A stretch of DNA of 64,000 nucleotides from Amaranthus tricolor. Lineage: Eukaryota; Streptophyta; Magnoliopsida; Caryophyllales; Amaranthaceae. The notes below the pieces were generated by a model that was not told the origin of the DNA, did no database searches, and saw only the letters and a list, made by a program, of their open reading frames with translations. The position numbers and the translations under genes were made by a program. Shown piece after piece: positions 37,363-50,018 of the stretch (position 1 is the stretch's first letter; each line of letters begins with the position of its first letter). The stretch spans positions 15,664,039-15,728,038 of the forward strand of contig NC_080053.1 of the NCBI RefSeq assembly GCF_026212465.1, read 5' to 3'.

Positions 37363-40300
37363 TCATATAATGCCCGCTTTCTTCAAAAGATCATACGAAA
37401 CCACATTTGTAACACATGGTGATGTTGCCTTCTGTTCTATTGAACTTGCATCTAACACCTTTATGTTGTTGGCTTTTCGGGCTCGAGAAAGTGCAACGTA
37501 CAGTTGCCCATGAGAAAACATTAGTTTTCGAATGTACACTCCAACTTCAAGTGGAGTTTGACCTTGTGATTTATTAATAGTCATTACAAAGCACAACTTG
37601 ATCGGAAATTGCAATCTCTGAAATTGGAATGGATAACCAGATGATTCTAAGGGCATGAGATTAATGCGCGGCAACATTACACACTCACCCTTTGAAAAGC
37701 CTGTAGAAATCTCGCATTATATAACGTTTGGCATGAATTTCTCGCAAATAAGTCTAGTTCCATTACACAAGCCGCTTGATAGATCAAGGTTGCGCAACAA
37801 AATAAATGGGCAATTCAACTTTAAAATCAATTCATGTGGACTCATGCCTTCGGGACAAAGTGCATTCAAAAATTCAGTTGGATAAATGTTACAATGATCA
37901 TCAATAACTGAATCAAAGCTTTTATAGATACAAACATCTCCAAAGAACTTATCAATTAGCTTTGAATTGTTCAAATCAACATCTTCATTCCGAGGTGTCA
38001 ATATAGCGCGTTCAGCAAAAAATGATGGATGGATAGACTGAGTCAAAATATTGGGATATACTGCCAATAGAACCTCAAGGGTTGCAGGATATTCTCTACA
38101 ACTCAAATTCAAGCTCTTTGGAATACTAACTAACTCAGTTTCTTGCATTTGAAGTTCACCGTTGCCCAATGCTAGCAAAAACCTGGAAAATTCTGGATCT
38201 TCTCGTGCTTGCATATTTACAGTTAGTTCAAATCGAGTGAAAAGAGGCCACAAGTGTGAACTAACTAAGCTATAACCAATTATTTCTTGTTGTGATTTCT
38301 TGGGAACAATTGGAACAGTTTGACGAAAGTCACCACCAAACACAACAAGCTTACCACCAAAGGGAACATCAGGTAAACATAGATCTCGTAAAAGCAAATT
38401 AAGTGACTCGATGTTCTCTCTACGAGCCATGAAAGCTTCATCCCATATAATCAGTGAACTTTCCTCAATAAGAGAAGCGACACTTGATTGCTTACCGACA
38501 TTACATGTAAAGGATTGTCCACAATCAACTGGTAGTTTAAACCTAGAATGCGCAATACGACCAGTAGGCATGTTGGAAGCTGCAATACCAGAAGTTGGTG
38601 TCGGTAACACAATTTGATTGAATAGGCGTACCTTTGCATACAGTGCACAGTATAAAAAGGTCTTGCCAGTTCCCCCTGGGCCATCAATGAAAAATAGACC
38701 CGATTTTTTCCTTTTCACATGAGAAATAATACATTTGTATGTAGTTCGTTGTTCATTGTGGAGTTGTTTCCTTGCAGCATTACATGCCTCTGGATTAGGA
38801 GCATCAAGAGCATCAATAACATCTCTTGTTCTTTGTACCAAAATATCTTCGCTTCTACAAAGGTGTTGTAAACCATAATCTTTAAGACTCTTTCCCATGT
38901 TCTCCAAAAAAGAGGCAAGTGATTGACAAGTTAGAGATAAAATTCTGTGAGGCTGACATGGATGCTTAACTGCATAATCCTCTGATAAGTGAACATAATA
39001 CCTATCCCACATTTAAGCAGGATTACTCGGTTCGAGGAAAACAAGAATTGTGGCAAACAACCTTCGTAAAGAATGAGGCATGTTAACAGTATCTGCGTCA
39101 TCTAAGCATCGATCAATCCAATCATCAGGCTCAATTACACCACGTGTCATAGCGGCTTCATGGAATGTTGAACATGTGTGGTCGTCAACTGTGAGAAGAT
39201 CAGCAAAAGAGCATGGACCAGCTACGTATGCTAACAACAATCTTAAAAAATAACGTTCACCTTCGGATAGTGCAACAAATGCAAGACGACCAATCGATGT
39301 ACCTCACTTTCGTTTGTTCCAACTTTTGCTTTGTGAATGCCAAACATGATGCTCAACAAACTCTGGAAAGCAATATTTAGGTTCAAAAGGATGTGTCGCG
39401 TTATAAGAAAAGAATTCTGTCAAAAAGCTTTGCGTATTAGGCAAATGAACCTGTAAAGGCATAACTGCTGGTTTCATATCATGCCGGTCAAAACCGAATA
39501 TTCTCCATGCAGCTTTCGGCGGCGAAACCCATCTACCGGATTGGTATGCTTGAATCTCATCAACCACTTGTTGCTCACTATTAGACCCAACACTAAATGA
39601 AATCTTATCATGGCCTTTGTATACATATTTATACAGATATTTAACAGCCTTAATTGTTGAGAAAATTTCAACATTTTTATGACAATCAAAATAAGCAAGA
39701 AGATATGGATTATAAGGAATAACTCAACGATTGTCTAGCTCAACTTTACGAACACGGACAGTCTCGACGGTATTGCGTCTTCTGTATATAGGATATCCAT
39801 CATCTGCATGTGTGGTGAAAGCTGAGAACTCCTTAGGGTAGTGATGCTTGCATTGGGGCTTTCCATTTTGCATTATCATACAAGAGCATTAGGGATCCAA
39901 TACTCCACATGGGCCATGCATCATATGGTGTAATACAATACTTCGCAAGTACTTATTAGAGACATTTGGTATCTCAGCACTCGCAAATTGATCAAATTGC
40001 TCCGGGTACCTAATTTTCGAAGAAGGTTGCAAAATAATTAGGAAATGAGCATGTGGAAGACCGCACTTTTGGAATTTAACAACATGTATCATTGCAGCTG
40101 GTTCACCAAAGATTTTTTCATCTTTAAGTTTCTTTTTCAAAACCACTAACTTAGCTCTAAATATTCTATATACCAACTCTGGTCTATCCTGAGCAATTTC
40201 ACCTTCAGCTAACTCTTGTTTGATTTCAATCCAGTTTGGATTACAAGTGATGGTAAGGAATACATCAGGTTTGCCATATCTTTGGACAAGTTCCATAGCA

Positions 40301-40644
40301 TTCAAATATCTCTTCTTCATATCTCTACGCTCACCAATAAATGAAGGTGGCAGAATGATACGGCGCCCAACATTTGCTGCACTGCATTCACCAACATTCA
40401 TTGTGTCCATAATCCCTTGATAGAGTTCTGGTCGTAGTTGTGTTTGATTGTTACGGCAATAGTCTATTAGGGTATTCTCTATTTTCACATACATATCCAT
40501 AACGAACTGCTGAAATAGCCTAGTAGTTCTAAGAATGTAATTGTAAGGGCGAATTTGAAGCCTATAAGCATAGTATTCTCGACATGAAACCCTTTCTTCG
40601 AGTTTCTTGAAACCATCTTGCACAACTACACTAATAGCATTCAT
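37363..40644 (-). pseudogene. Helitron Rep-helicase (RepHel), five in-frame stops
   Basis: Helitrons move by rolling-circle transposition using one Rep-helicase protein. The Rep part (40644-39400) has FLTITCNPNW, the HUH motif KCGLPHAHFLI and the tyrosine motif KYLYKYVYKGHDK. The PIF1-type helicase (39240-37363) has Walker A GPGGTGKT, Walker B SLIIWDEA, GGDFRQ and the C-terminal KSQGQT and YVALSRAR motifs. All parts lie in one reading frame, broken only by stops at about 39889, 39722 (TGA for an expected Trp), 39304, 39013 and 37717. The N-terminal domain is not upstream; a copy lies head-to-head at 40944-41501. Confidence 0.9.
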
Positions 40645-40691
40645 ACATAAGCAAATATAGTATTCCTCAAAGCATACATTTCAAAAACCAA

Positions 40692-40820
40692 TTCATTTAC
40701 CTATAGCTTCATCCAAAAGCAATTCTTCTGTAGTATTAGCCAATAGTGGACTAATAGGGTTTTTACCAGTGCGCCTAGATTTTCGAACACCATTACGACA
40801 TTTTCTTATCCCCTGAGACA
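40692..40820 (-). other. Possible short upstream exon next to Helitron Rep
   Basis: The minus strand encodes MSQGIRKCRNGVRKSRRTGK and continues to LLLDEAIG, ending at a possible donor (ATAG|GTAAAT). It lies just upstream of the Rep frame. It does not resemble the Helitron N-terminal domain. Confidence 0.3.
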
Positions 40821-40943
40821 TCCACAGTTCATAAAGTGTTACATTAGATTATGCACATGTTTGTTGTGCTACACAGTATATTAAATACTTTATAACTAGC
40901 GCTACATATATATTGAATTTGTTGTAAATGTAATATACAAATT

Positions 40944-41501
40944 TTGAAAACAACATGTACATGTTTCTTAGGAATGTACATGCCAACTACTCCTTTTAAG
41001 CTGCAAGACCCCACGCGTTTTACTTCATATGGTGCCAAGTTGTTTGCTTTCGAATCGGTGTTTTTCTATTGTTTTGGAGGTGAAATTATAATAGCTACTA
41101 ATAATTATCCTACACAACTCATAGATTTGTTTTGTTCTCAAAGTGAAACTGCAATACATTTTAGGCAGTATGCTCGCATTTACAATAATATGTTTGCATT
41201 TAGTTCATTTGGAGGGTCTATTGATGCACGTACATACAAGGGTATCTATGTCTTTAAGCTTCATGGCCAGTTGTATCACTTTGTACCTGATTTGATAGCT
41301 CATGATGATAAGGTGCCTAAATTCTTACAGCTATACTTCTACGATGCTCAATATGAGAAAGATCTTCGTTCTAACTTATTCCCTGAAATTAGACCTGATG
41401 TGATTAGTTTGTTAATGGAAATCATGGATCGTAACCCATATGCACAATTCTTCCGATCTTTGCGTGATATAGATGTTGACGAGAATACAAGGATTTAACC
41501 T
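40944..41501 (+). pseudogene. Helitron N-terminal domain, opposite strand to RepHel
   Basis: About 184 aa matching the Helitron-like N-terminal domain: SYGAKLFAFES, then LIDLFCSQSETAIHFRQYAR, YNNMFAFSSFGGSIDA, GQLYHFVPDLI and LQLYFYDAQYE. In working elements this region lies directly upstream of Rep in the same frame. Here it is on the plus strand, facing away from the minus-strand Rep about 300 bp to the left. It ends at a stop after DENTRI. Either an inversion split one element, or two elements are joined head-to-head. Confidence 0.8.
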
Positions 41502-42483
41502 GAGCTGTGGCTCGAGTAACATTGTACTGGATATTGTACTGGAGGAGTGACGATTCCCACTAAGTTAGGGGTTTTGGTTTACCTCACCCTTACAGGCCTT
41601 TACATATATCAAACAAAGATCATATGTATTAGATTCATTTAATAAATATTGGATTCCACGCCCTAATGCTGAAGCAGAAGTGTTAGTAAATCACGCCCTG
41701 GTACTCAAGTAGAAGGACCGAAAGTTAAATATATAAATTGTAGATCATATGTATTGCATTCATTTATTGTGATGCACTTATTTTTGCATATTACTTATTA
41801 CAATGCACATATTTCTATACTTGTATAATTGCTGGCAAGTTTCTATACTCGGCTTAGTAGCTGACTTGATTCCCACCGTTTATTCTGACTTATGTCAAAT
41901 CCTATGTGCTATGTAAAGTCCTTTGATATTGCCCCCAAGTTTATACTCACAGGCCACAAGGCTACAATTAATCAAACTCAACTATGAGAATCGAATCAAT
42001 TATATATCAATCACATAAACTTTTGATATTGCTACGATTGGATAATCGATGAATTTTCATATCCACGTGAATTCATTTAATTTGTTTGGACCTCAAAGTT
42101 GTCTATAATCTTTTTATATTAATTTTTAAGGTAGGATTTATATTGACTAAAGTATATTGCGTTTTATTTTTTATTAATTAAAGGTATAAGTAATAGAGCT
42201 AAAATTATTTACATTTAAAATTATTTATGCGTTTAAGAATGTAATTTAAAATAAGAATATTACAAATAGTAATGCTTTACATAACAAATGAAATCGTAAG
42301 TTAAAATTAGAAAAAATATATCACCATAAACTCTTTCTTCAAAAATGTTGCAATGCAATATTTTCACAATATAAGTTCACTTATAAATTAGGCATATATC
42401 GACATATATAATATATTAGGGCAAAACAACGCTTAGTAACGTTGAATATGAAAACGTATATTATTTTGTTTCAATATATATTA
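41502..42483. other. AT-rich intergenic, nothing recognised
   Basis: No ORF above 60 aa and no clear repeat. It may include the end of the Helitron fragment. Confidence 0.4.
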
Positions 42484-43298
42484 TACTCCCTCCTATTCGT
42501 CTAATTAGTCCTATTTAGTTATCAATTTTGAGGTGGGTCAAATGGGACCACTTAAATAGGAGAGAGTAAGTGAATTAGTGAATTGTTAATGATTCCTTAT
42601 TAGATTAATGATTCCCTCCAAGATTTTAATTTTCCCTCCCAATTTCTAAAAATGGATTAAAAAATCAGAAAATTCATAAATGGTCCAATAATATTGAAAA
42701 TCTGATACAAATCCCAACTAATACATTCATGAATTTATACGTTACAAAGTTAACCATTGATTAAAATTCATAAATACAGATACGCTACAATTAACTGTTC
42801 CAACAACGAAAAAATAAAATTACGTAGATCGACTACTTAATTTCCCCAAGCTATTCCAACTCTTCTACAGCTTTGGGGTAGTCGTAGTCTTTGCTGATCA
42901 TGTGATTGCGTATTTTTTTCTTTCATCGACTTCAGAAAAATCAAAACATAAACCGATGCATTAAAATTAGGCCACAAAATTAAGCCAAACAACCACATTT
43001 TTCTAATCTTTTTGTTTCATCAAGTATCAAAAAATCCAAAATATCCAAAAATCAAATTCAAAATTTTCAAAACTGAAAACAGAATTTGAGAGGCAATAAC
43101 CCAAAATACTTAAAACACAATTTGGGAGGGAACAATCAAAAAACGGTAACATGAGAAGGAAGCTTTATTTGGGAGGCAACAACCAAAGACTCAAAACAGA
43201 ATTTGGGAGGGAACAACCAAAATATCCAAACTCAAAACATAATGTCCTCTATATATACTCCATTAATTGCACACATTATTGCACACCTAACAAACACA

Positions 43299-44727
43299 AT
43301 GGGTAAAACAAAAGATGTTACTCCACATAAAAAAAAACCCAAATTATGCAAAAACTGTTATCATTCATAAATAAAAAAGGAAGACCAGAGCTTGGCACAA
43401 TCAACAAGCTAGCTAATGAATTTCAACTTTATAGAAAAACCATAACAAGGTTATGGAAGGAAGTTCAAAATCAAATCAACAACAACTCCACAGTAATCAA
43501 CTTGGGGAACAAGAGGATTAGAAGACAACCATGTAACAAGATTCAATTTGATGATGAAAAATTCAAAGCAATCAAATGTGAACTCAAGACAACGCAACAT
43601 TGGTAGCAAAACAAATGGGGGTCTCACAATCAACTGTATTTAGATGGAAGAAGAAGAAAATCATAAGGAAGCACACAAATCCTCTAAAACCTACCCTTAC
43701 AGAAAAAAATAAGTTGCACAGATTATCTTTTGCACTTTCTAAGTGTCACTATGATGAACACATTGATGCATATAAATACAAATCGCAAGATAACATTGTT
43801 CATATAGATAAAAGACATTTGTATCGAACCCGTGAAACACAGACTTACTATCTTGTTCCGGGTGAAGTAGAACCACATAGAGAAATTCAATCTAAAAGAT
43901 TTGTTCCTAACATCATGTTCATATGTGTTGTAGCAAAACCAATATATGCATCTTATGGTGATGTGATTTTTGATGGGAAGATAGGTATGTGGCCTTTTAT
44001 AACTTAGGAACCTGCGAAGAGGAGCTCAAAGAACAGGAGGAGGGGAGAATTAGAAACTAAACCAATTCAATCAATCACCAAAGAGCATATGAGGGCAATG
44101 CTCATAACCAATGTCATATCAACATTCAGAGCTAAATGGCCTAGTGTACTTTCAAAAGACATTATCATTCAATAAGATAACTCAAAGCCTCACATAGCAC
44201 CCAATGACAAGGATTTTGTTGATGAGCAACAAAAGATGGATTTAATATCCAACTTGTGCAACAACCACCAAATTCACCTGACATGAATGTCTTAGATCTT
44301 GGTTTCTTTAGATCCATTCAGGCATTACAATTTCAAAAGGCAACATACAATGTAAGACAATTATTAAGAGCTGTGAATTTGGCATTTGAGAATTTAAATC
44401 CTCGGTTTTTGAGATTTGTGTTCATTACCTTACAAGCTTGCATGATTGAAGTCATAAAAAAAGGGTGGTTTTGACTACCACATACCACACATGAACAAAA
44501 CAAAACAAGCAAGAGATGAAACATCACCAAATTATTTGTTAGTGGACAAAGTCTTAGTTGTTGAATCACTTCAACACTTACTTACTAAGATGAGCTTTGA
44601 AACAATTAATGAATTAGTTAAAATGATTGGGTTTCAAGGGGTTGTTGAAGTGAGTGAACCAAAAATTCAAGTCACACAAGGCAGAATCAAAATGTACAAC
44701 AACAACCAAACAACTAGCAACACATAA
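43299..44727 (+). pseudogene. Mariner-like transposase (DDD type), broken
   Basis: The transposase cuts and rejoins the element ends. The start is MGKTKDVTP; after a frameshift the frame gives LLSFINKKGRPELGTINKLA. The second helix-turn-helix reads MGVSQSTVFRWKKK. Catalytic aspartates are seen in NIVHIDKRHLYRT, in IIIQ-stop-DNSKPHI and in DMNVLDLGFFRSIQALQ, the plant DD39D pattern. The C-terminus DYHIPHMNKTKQARDE lies in a further frame. Defects are frameshifts near 43350, 43600, 44240 and 44460, and stops at about 44005 and 44173. Confidence 0.88.
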
Positions 44728-45281
44728 AGCAGCAAGGGAAGAATGCACATTTTGGACAGCAACTAACAGCCAACAACACAGCAATCAACCACACAGTTTT
44801 TGGATAGCTTTTGGATACATTTTGGAAAGCATTGTTTCAAATTCAAACAAGTATAAAAATTTATGTTGTTTATTGTGAAATAATTGTATTGAAATTATTG
44901 CGAAATGAAAACAGTGGTTGTTTAGTAGTTACTCTCAAGTTTAATTTTCATTCATTATTGAGTTAAAGCATTATTTTTATAAACATTTGGTTTTGGTGGC
45001 AATTGGTAGCCTCCAAGATCAAATCTGGTGGCAATACCAAGCTTCCTAAAATCAACAAATGAATACAATAATGCTTTGAATGTGGCCTAGAATATTTTCC
45101 CTCACTTAAGTTCATTGGGCATGTATTCATTAATGCATCAATTCAAACAACAAGCAAAAAATTCATTTCATCACTAGTCAAGAAAAATATGCAATCAAAA
45201 GACCATAAACATACTTGTAAACGAACTAAGGCTATCAAGTCATTCTTCCTCACAATCACTTTCAGCAAATACAACATCTAT

Positions 45282-45521
45282 CTAGTTATACACATGGTCA
45301 GGATCGTTAGGTTCTGGAGTGTAAATGGTTTCACCCTTAGAATCCAATTCTCGACCCCAAAGTGGATTAGTCTCAACAGATGATTCATAGTCATCAGATT
45401 CATCAGGATAATTAGGGTAATCATTATCAACCCTTGTCGGTTTATCATCATCAACCCTTTTAGGGTTATCAACAAAAACCATTTTAGGGTTATCATCATC
45501 AAGAACCTTATCAGTGTTCAT
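45282..45521 (-). CDS. Small acidic ORF inside mariner element, unknown
   Basis: About 79 aa starting MNTDKVLDDDNPKMVFVDNP and ending EPNDPDHVYN. It has a repeated DNPK-V pattern and many Asp residues, with ordinary codon use for its first half. It lies on the strand opposite the transposase and within the terminal repeats. I do not recognise it. It could be a captured host exon or a chance ORF. Confidence 0.3.
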   Translation of the reverse strand: MNTDKVLDDDNPKMVFVDNPKRVDDDKPTRVDNDYPNYPDESDDYESSVETNPLWGRELDSKGETIYTPEPNDPDHVYN

Positions 45522-45539
45522 CAAACTATAACAACAAAA

Positions 45540-46480
45540 GATGAAACCAAAATTAGTAACCCAAAATCATAAACAACAAAACCCATAAAAACAAAGAACC
45601 AACTGAAAAACTAACCCAGATATGGAACTAAGTCGATGAAACAAAACACATGAACAAACAAGAAAAAAAATCAAATAAGTAATGAACCCAGAAATGTAGA
45701 ACGAAAATCAAAAACAACAAAAAAAAGAACAAACTCGGATCCGAAACAAAAAACATAAATAAATAAATCATCAAGAACAAACCATCAAAATGAAGGAACC
45801 AAAAAAACAAGAAAAACACAATAAAAAACAAGCAAACCCAGAAATGTAGAACAAAAAAATAACCAAAACCAAAAGAATACCAAACAAAAACTGAGATTTT
45901 GAACAAACAAATAACAAAAACAAAAAAAAAAGGAAAAACCCACAGCAAGAACACAAAACAAATACTCAGATATTGAACAAACAAAGAACAAAAACCAAAA
46001 AAGCTTAACAAACCCACAACAAGAACACATACCGAAAACCCAAAACCTACAAACAAACTACAAAATCGAAGCATGCACATGAAAAAAACAAAGGAAAAAA
46101 ACATCGATCTAGAATTACGTACCCAGATTTCGAAGAACAAACCCACAAAATCAAAGAACAACAAAATCGTAACATTCAAACAAAAAAATCGAAGAAAATG
46201 GAAGAACAAGAGGGAAAAAAACTAAAATAACATACCTAGGAATAGAAGAAAAACCAAACCCACAAAATCAAATAACAAACCCAAAAGAAAAAGAGAGGAT
46301 ATCAAAATCAGTGGTTAAAGTTCTTCAAAATCGAAGAAAAAAGCTAGAAGAACAAGAGATAATAGCAAAATCAATGAGTTAGGGTTCTTGAACATCGAAG
46401 AACAAGACAGAATAGTGGCTTAGGGTTCTTGAAACAACAAGAACACACCTAGAATAACAAGGGAAGGGGAAATGGGTTTT
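45540..46480. repeat. A/C-rich low-complexity block in mariner right half
   Basis: Words such as GAACAAACAAAGAACAAAAACC, AACCCAGAAATGTAGAAC and AACCCACAAAATCAAA recur irregularly. The plus strand has very little T. On the minus strand it gives artefact Phe-rich frames. It could be an untranslated leader or an expanded simple repeat. Confidence 0.6.
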
Positions 46481-46717
46481 ATAAAAAGGGAGCGAAGGGT
46501 TAATTTTGGGTGGGTAGGCAATTCAGATTAATGGGTTTAATAAAGAATATGTAAGGTTTAATTGGGGTTTGTTAGTTGAGGTTAAGAAGGGGATATTTGT
46601 AATATTTTAATGTAAGGGTAATGTGGTAATAAAGACATGCCATAAATAGAAATTGAATTAATAGGGTGACTTAATCCTATTTGAAAATGGGACTAATAGG
46701 GAGAATAGGAGGGAGTA

Positions 46718-47862
46718 TCAATTTGTATAATTATTATTATATTTATAATTATAAAAATAAAATCATATATTATTTTTTTAATACAATTTTTATACTATAA
46801 AAAATATATGATTTTATTTCTTATTATTTTTAGATAAATTGGTGGCCACACCCTAGTGGGGATTTCGTCGCCTTTAGAGACCCATAATGTCACGGCTCTT
46901 TAGTCGCCATTGTCGACTCATTGGCTACTCTATTCCTCTGATCCCTACAAGCGACGTAGACCAAATTTTATTTGTTGACTACTTTTAACGTGACTTGAGG
47001 AGTATATGTATGAATGCACATAAGTTGTCCATTCTCTTTCTCCAACCCTAACTTTGTACGAAAATATTTAATTAATGACTATTGCTATGACTATTGTCGA
47101 TAATTTATAGAGCTAAAACTAGAAGTTATTAAAAGTATGTAATAAGAGGAGTATATGCATGAATGCACATAAGTTGTTGTCTAGTGTGATTGATTCCCAT
47201 GTGAAACAAATAATTGGGTCTTTCATGTTGTTTTCGCAAGGCCCTACCATTGTATAAAGGATAAACTATACAATCGTTGTTGTTATTATTTATTTATTTA
47301 ATACTTGTCATACTAATAGCAAGAATCAAAAAGATTTGGTTGTTAATGAATTGGCTTAAGGAGTAAATTAAAAGAAATTATTAGGGCGGCATTCAATAGA
47401 ACTAGCTTAGCTTGTAGGCTGTAGCTACTCTTCCCTTTCCTCTTTTAGCTGCTGGTTTTGTTTGTGGAAAAAAATGATATTAATAATTTTGTTTATCCAC
47501 AGTGAATAATCTAATCTTTAATAATTCAATATTTACTCTTAGTTCGCTATAAATAATTCAATTTTTATTTTAGTTTGCTAGCAGCATATCTTATTATTAC
47601 CTATTATTAGTAATATGGTATGTTATGTAATATGATATATTGTGGGTAAATTTATCACAAAGGTTAAATTATTGAAAAATAATCTAAATGTGGAATTATT
47701 CACAACAGATCAATAAAATGTAACATTATTAATGTTAAGTTTTCCTTCGTTTAATTACTTGTCTTTTGCATATTCTTGGGCTGCTGGTGGTTGTTTGTAT
47801 TGATTATCATCGTTAAAAATATGAGTTAGTTTAGTGATTGTTAAAAATATGAGTTAAAAATA
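46718..47862. other. AT-rich intergenic, nothing recognised
   Basis: A short imperfect palindrome ATCATATATTATTTTTT...AAAAAATATATGAT lies at 46770-46815. ATGCATGAATGCACATAAGTTGT recurs at about 47010 and 47155. No gene. Confidence 0.4.
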
Positions 47863-47864
47863 TA

Positions 47865-48122
47865 CTTTCTCCGTTTCAAAATACTTGCAACATTTGCTTT
47901 ATTACGCAATCTAATACACTAATTCAATCCTTAATATCTCTAATTATGCACAATAAAAATTATAAAAATTTGATATTAATAATCTTTGCAATAAGACGAA
48001 TCAAACAAGATATCATTTGAATATATTTTAACTTATAGATTCAAAATTAATCACAAATTAAGAGTGGTGAACGAATAGTGCCATATATCCTACTGTTGCA
48101 ACTAATATGAAACAAAGGAAGG
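47865..48122. mobile_element. Stowaway-type MITE, 258 bp
   Basis: The left end CTTTCTCCGTTTCAAAATAC and right end (minus strand CCTTCCTTTGTTTCATATTA) are inverted repeats, and TTGCAACA is mirrored inside. TA lies on both sides. Stowaway MITEs are mobilised by mariner-like transposases. Confidence 0.75.
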
Positions 48123-48133
48123 TATTTTATCAT

Positions 48134-49204
48134 TAGGTCCAGTAGAAGCTTACCGATCGGCTGATTCGATTTGAATCTTAACTTAAAATAAGTGGTTTTA
48201 GATTGAGATTTTTGACCTAATTTAGTAAATACATCAAACCTACCTAATTTTTTTTATTAAATGGGTTAAGTACAAGTCAAAATTTTAAACCCAAAACTAC
48301 CCTATTTAATTAAAGGACTTCATTTCAAGTTAAATCAATTAGTATAACCTGAACTTAATTCAATCAATATTTTCATTTTTTCATAGAAAATACAAAATAA
48401 ACAACTCATGAACGAAAAAATAATCTTAAAGCCTAAAATAAGATGGACTCAATGTTAAAAACTCTAACGGCCCGTTTGGTACATGGTATTAGAGGGCGAT
48501 AATGGTAATAAAATTAAGTAATAAAAAATTTGGTTGTTTGGATGCCTTCAATGGTAATGGATGGTAATAAAATAAGGTAATGAAATTACCAAAAAGGGCC
48601 ATTTTTATTACCATCAAACAACTTGGTATTAGGCTGTAATGGTAATGAAGTATTACTATGATAATAAAATAAGATAATATTATTTCGAGCTGAAGAAAAA
48701 AATAATGAAGAAAAAAAAGGTAATGTATGTAATTATCCAAAAAATATTATTATTATTAAAAAAAGAATCATTAAATAGAATAATTTAGATACAATAATGC
48801 TTTTAGATACAAATATACAATAATGAAACTAAGAGTCATTACCATTTTTTATTACTAACAACCAAATGCAATGAAATATTATCTTTCATTACCATTCTTT
48901 AATCATGCACACCAAACAAAAGAATCTTCATTACCCAATCTCATATCCATTCCTTCATTACTATTGCCATTACAATATTTCATTCCCATTACTTCATTAG
49001 CATCAACCAAAAGGGCCGTAAAATGAAAACAAAAATCTTTAAACGAGTTAAATATGTCAAAATCAGGTTGACCGAATCAATTGTATATCAGGTCAGAGTT
49101 ATAATTTTCGACCCAATTCTATAAATCAATTTGGTTTGGATCAAGGGTTTGATTATATATAACTCAAACACAAACTGGTCCAATCTGATCATTTTGACAA
49201 CCTA
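48134..49204. mobile_element. hAT-like MITE carrying a nested Tourist MITE
   Basis: The ends are TAGGTCC and CAACCTA. The flanking octamers TTTATCAT (48126-48133) and TTTATCTT (49205-49212) match at 7 of 8. The body outside the nested element has degenerate CGACCCA/AACCTGAACT words like the element at 24.2 kb. Confidence 0.55.
48468..49018. mobile_element. Tourist-type MITE, 551 bp
   Basis: The ends CGGCCCGTTTGGT and (minus strand) CGGCCCTTTTGGT are inverted repeats, flanked by TAA on both sides (48465-48467, 49019-49021). A 3-bp TAA duplicate is the mark of PIF/Harbinger-type MITEs. The body has GGTAATGA/TCATTACC words in both directions. No ORF. Confidence 0.82.
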
Positions 49205-49212
49205 TTTATCTT

Positions 49213-50018
49213 AATAGAGATGGCGCATGCAATATGAAGACAATTGTTGAAAGGAAATTGGCCAAGTCGTAACTAGAAGGGTTCAAAACGAATCCAACAA
49301 TTCAGTATTTATCCAACCTTATAAACAAATTTGATTTTAAACAGACTTTAAAATGGATTTAAATAATGTAAATTCAATATGGACACAAACTCTTAACTCA
49401 AAATATATTATAGAACATATTTTAGAGTATCAATTAAAAATTTTAAGCTTGGTAGTTATAGTTTCATAATATACCACTTAAAATAACAGGTGGATAGGCT
49501 TCAAACCCTTAACTAAAGCATTTAATAGCAAGTTAATAAACCAATTCAACCAGAAAATTAAGCTTAAAGTTGAGACTCCTTTATATCTTATGACTTACAC
49601 ACACTATCAAAAGACACAAAAAGTAGAACATAAACATTCACCGGATAACCACAACAAAGACAATACTACATATCATATAAAACTGAATCAAATGCTTTTT
49701 CTAGTTAATGAATACTTTTTCATGACCAGGTATTGAAGCTTCATTTCCTCAAACACAAAGTTATATACTTTTGAAACAATGCCTCAGAGATAAAATGACT
49801 CTCTTAAGGTTGCTAAGAAGAGGAACCACTTTAAGAATACGATTAGGAAAACCGACTTTTCGGCCCCTATTATCAAATCAAGATCTTAGCTAATTATTGA
49901 GTAACATCAAAATACAATTACGACTTGAATGAGCAGCAGAATTAGCAGCAACGCGGTGTTGTAATGAATCCCTGAGGCAGACGAAGATGAGAATGAAGCT
50001 ACCGGTGATGAGTCTGTC
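49213..50018. other. Downstream region of the pectin acetylesterase gene
   Basis: Non-coding AT-rich DNA. The part nearest 50018 should hold the 3' UTR. No strong poly(A) signal stands out. Confidence 0.4.

Larger units (their letters stand above)
42486..46715 (+). mobile_element. Tc1/mariner element (plant MLE), 4230 bp with both ends
   Basis: The left end starts CTCCCTCCTATTCGTCTAAT and the right end is its imperfect inverse (starting CTCCCTCCTATTCTCCCTAT on the minus strand). Both are flanked by TA, the mariner target duplicate. A broken transposase lies inside on the plus strand. The size is near known plant mariner elements such as Vulmar1 of beet, which is about 3.9 kb. The right 1.9 kb contains A-rich DNA and an antisense small ORF. 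Confidence 0.88.

Noticed and set aside
45628..46209. 193-aa Phe/Leu-rich minus-strand ORF
   Set aside because: It comes from A/C-rich low-complexity DNA. Two shorter frames in the same place give similar sequence, and there is no family-like pattern.
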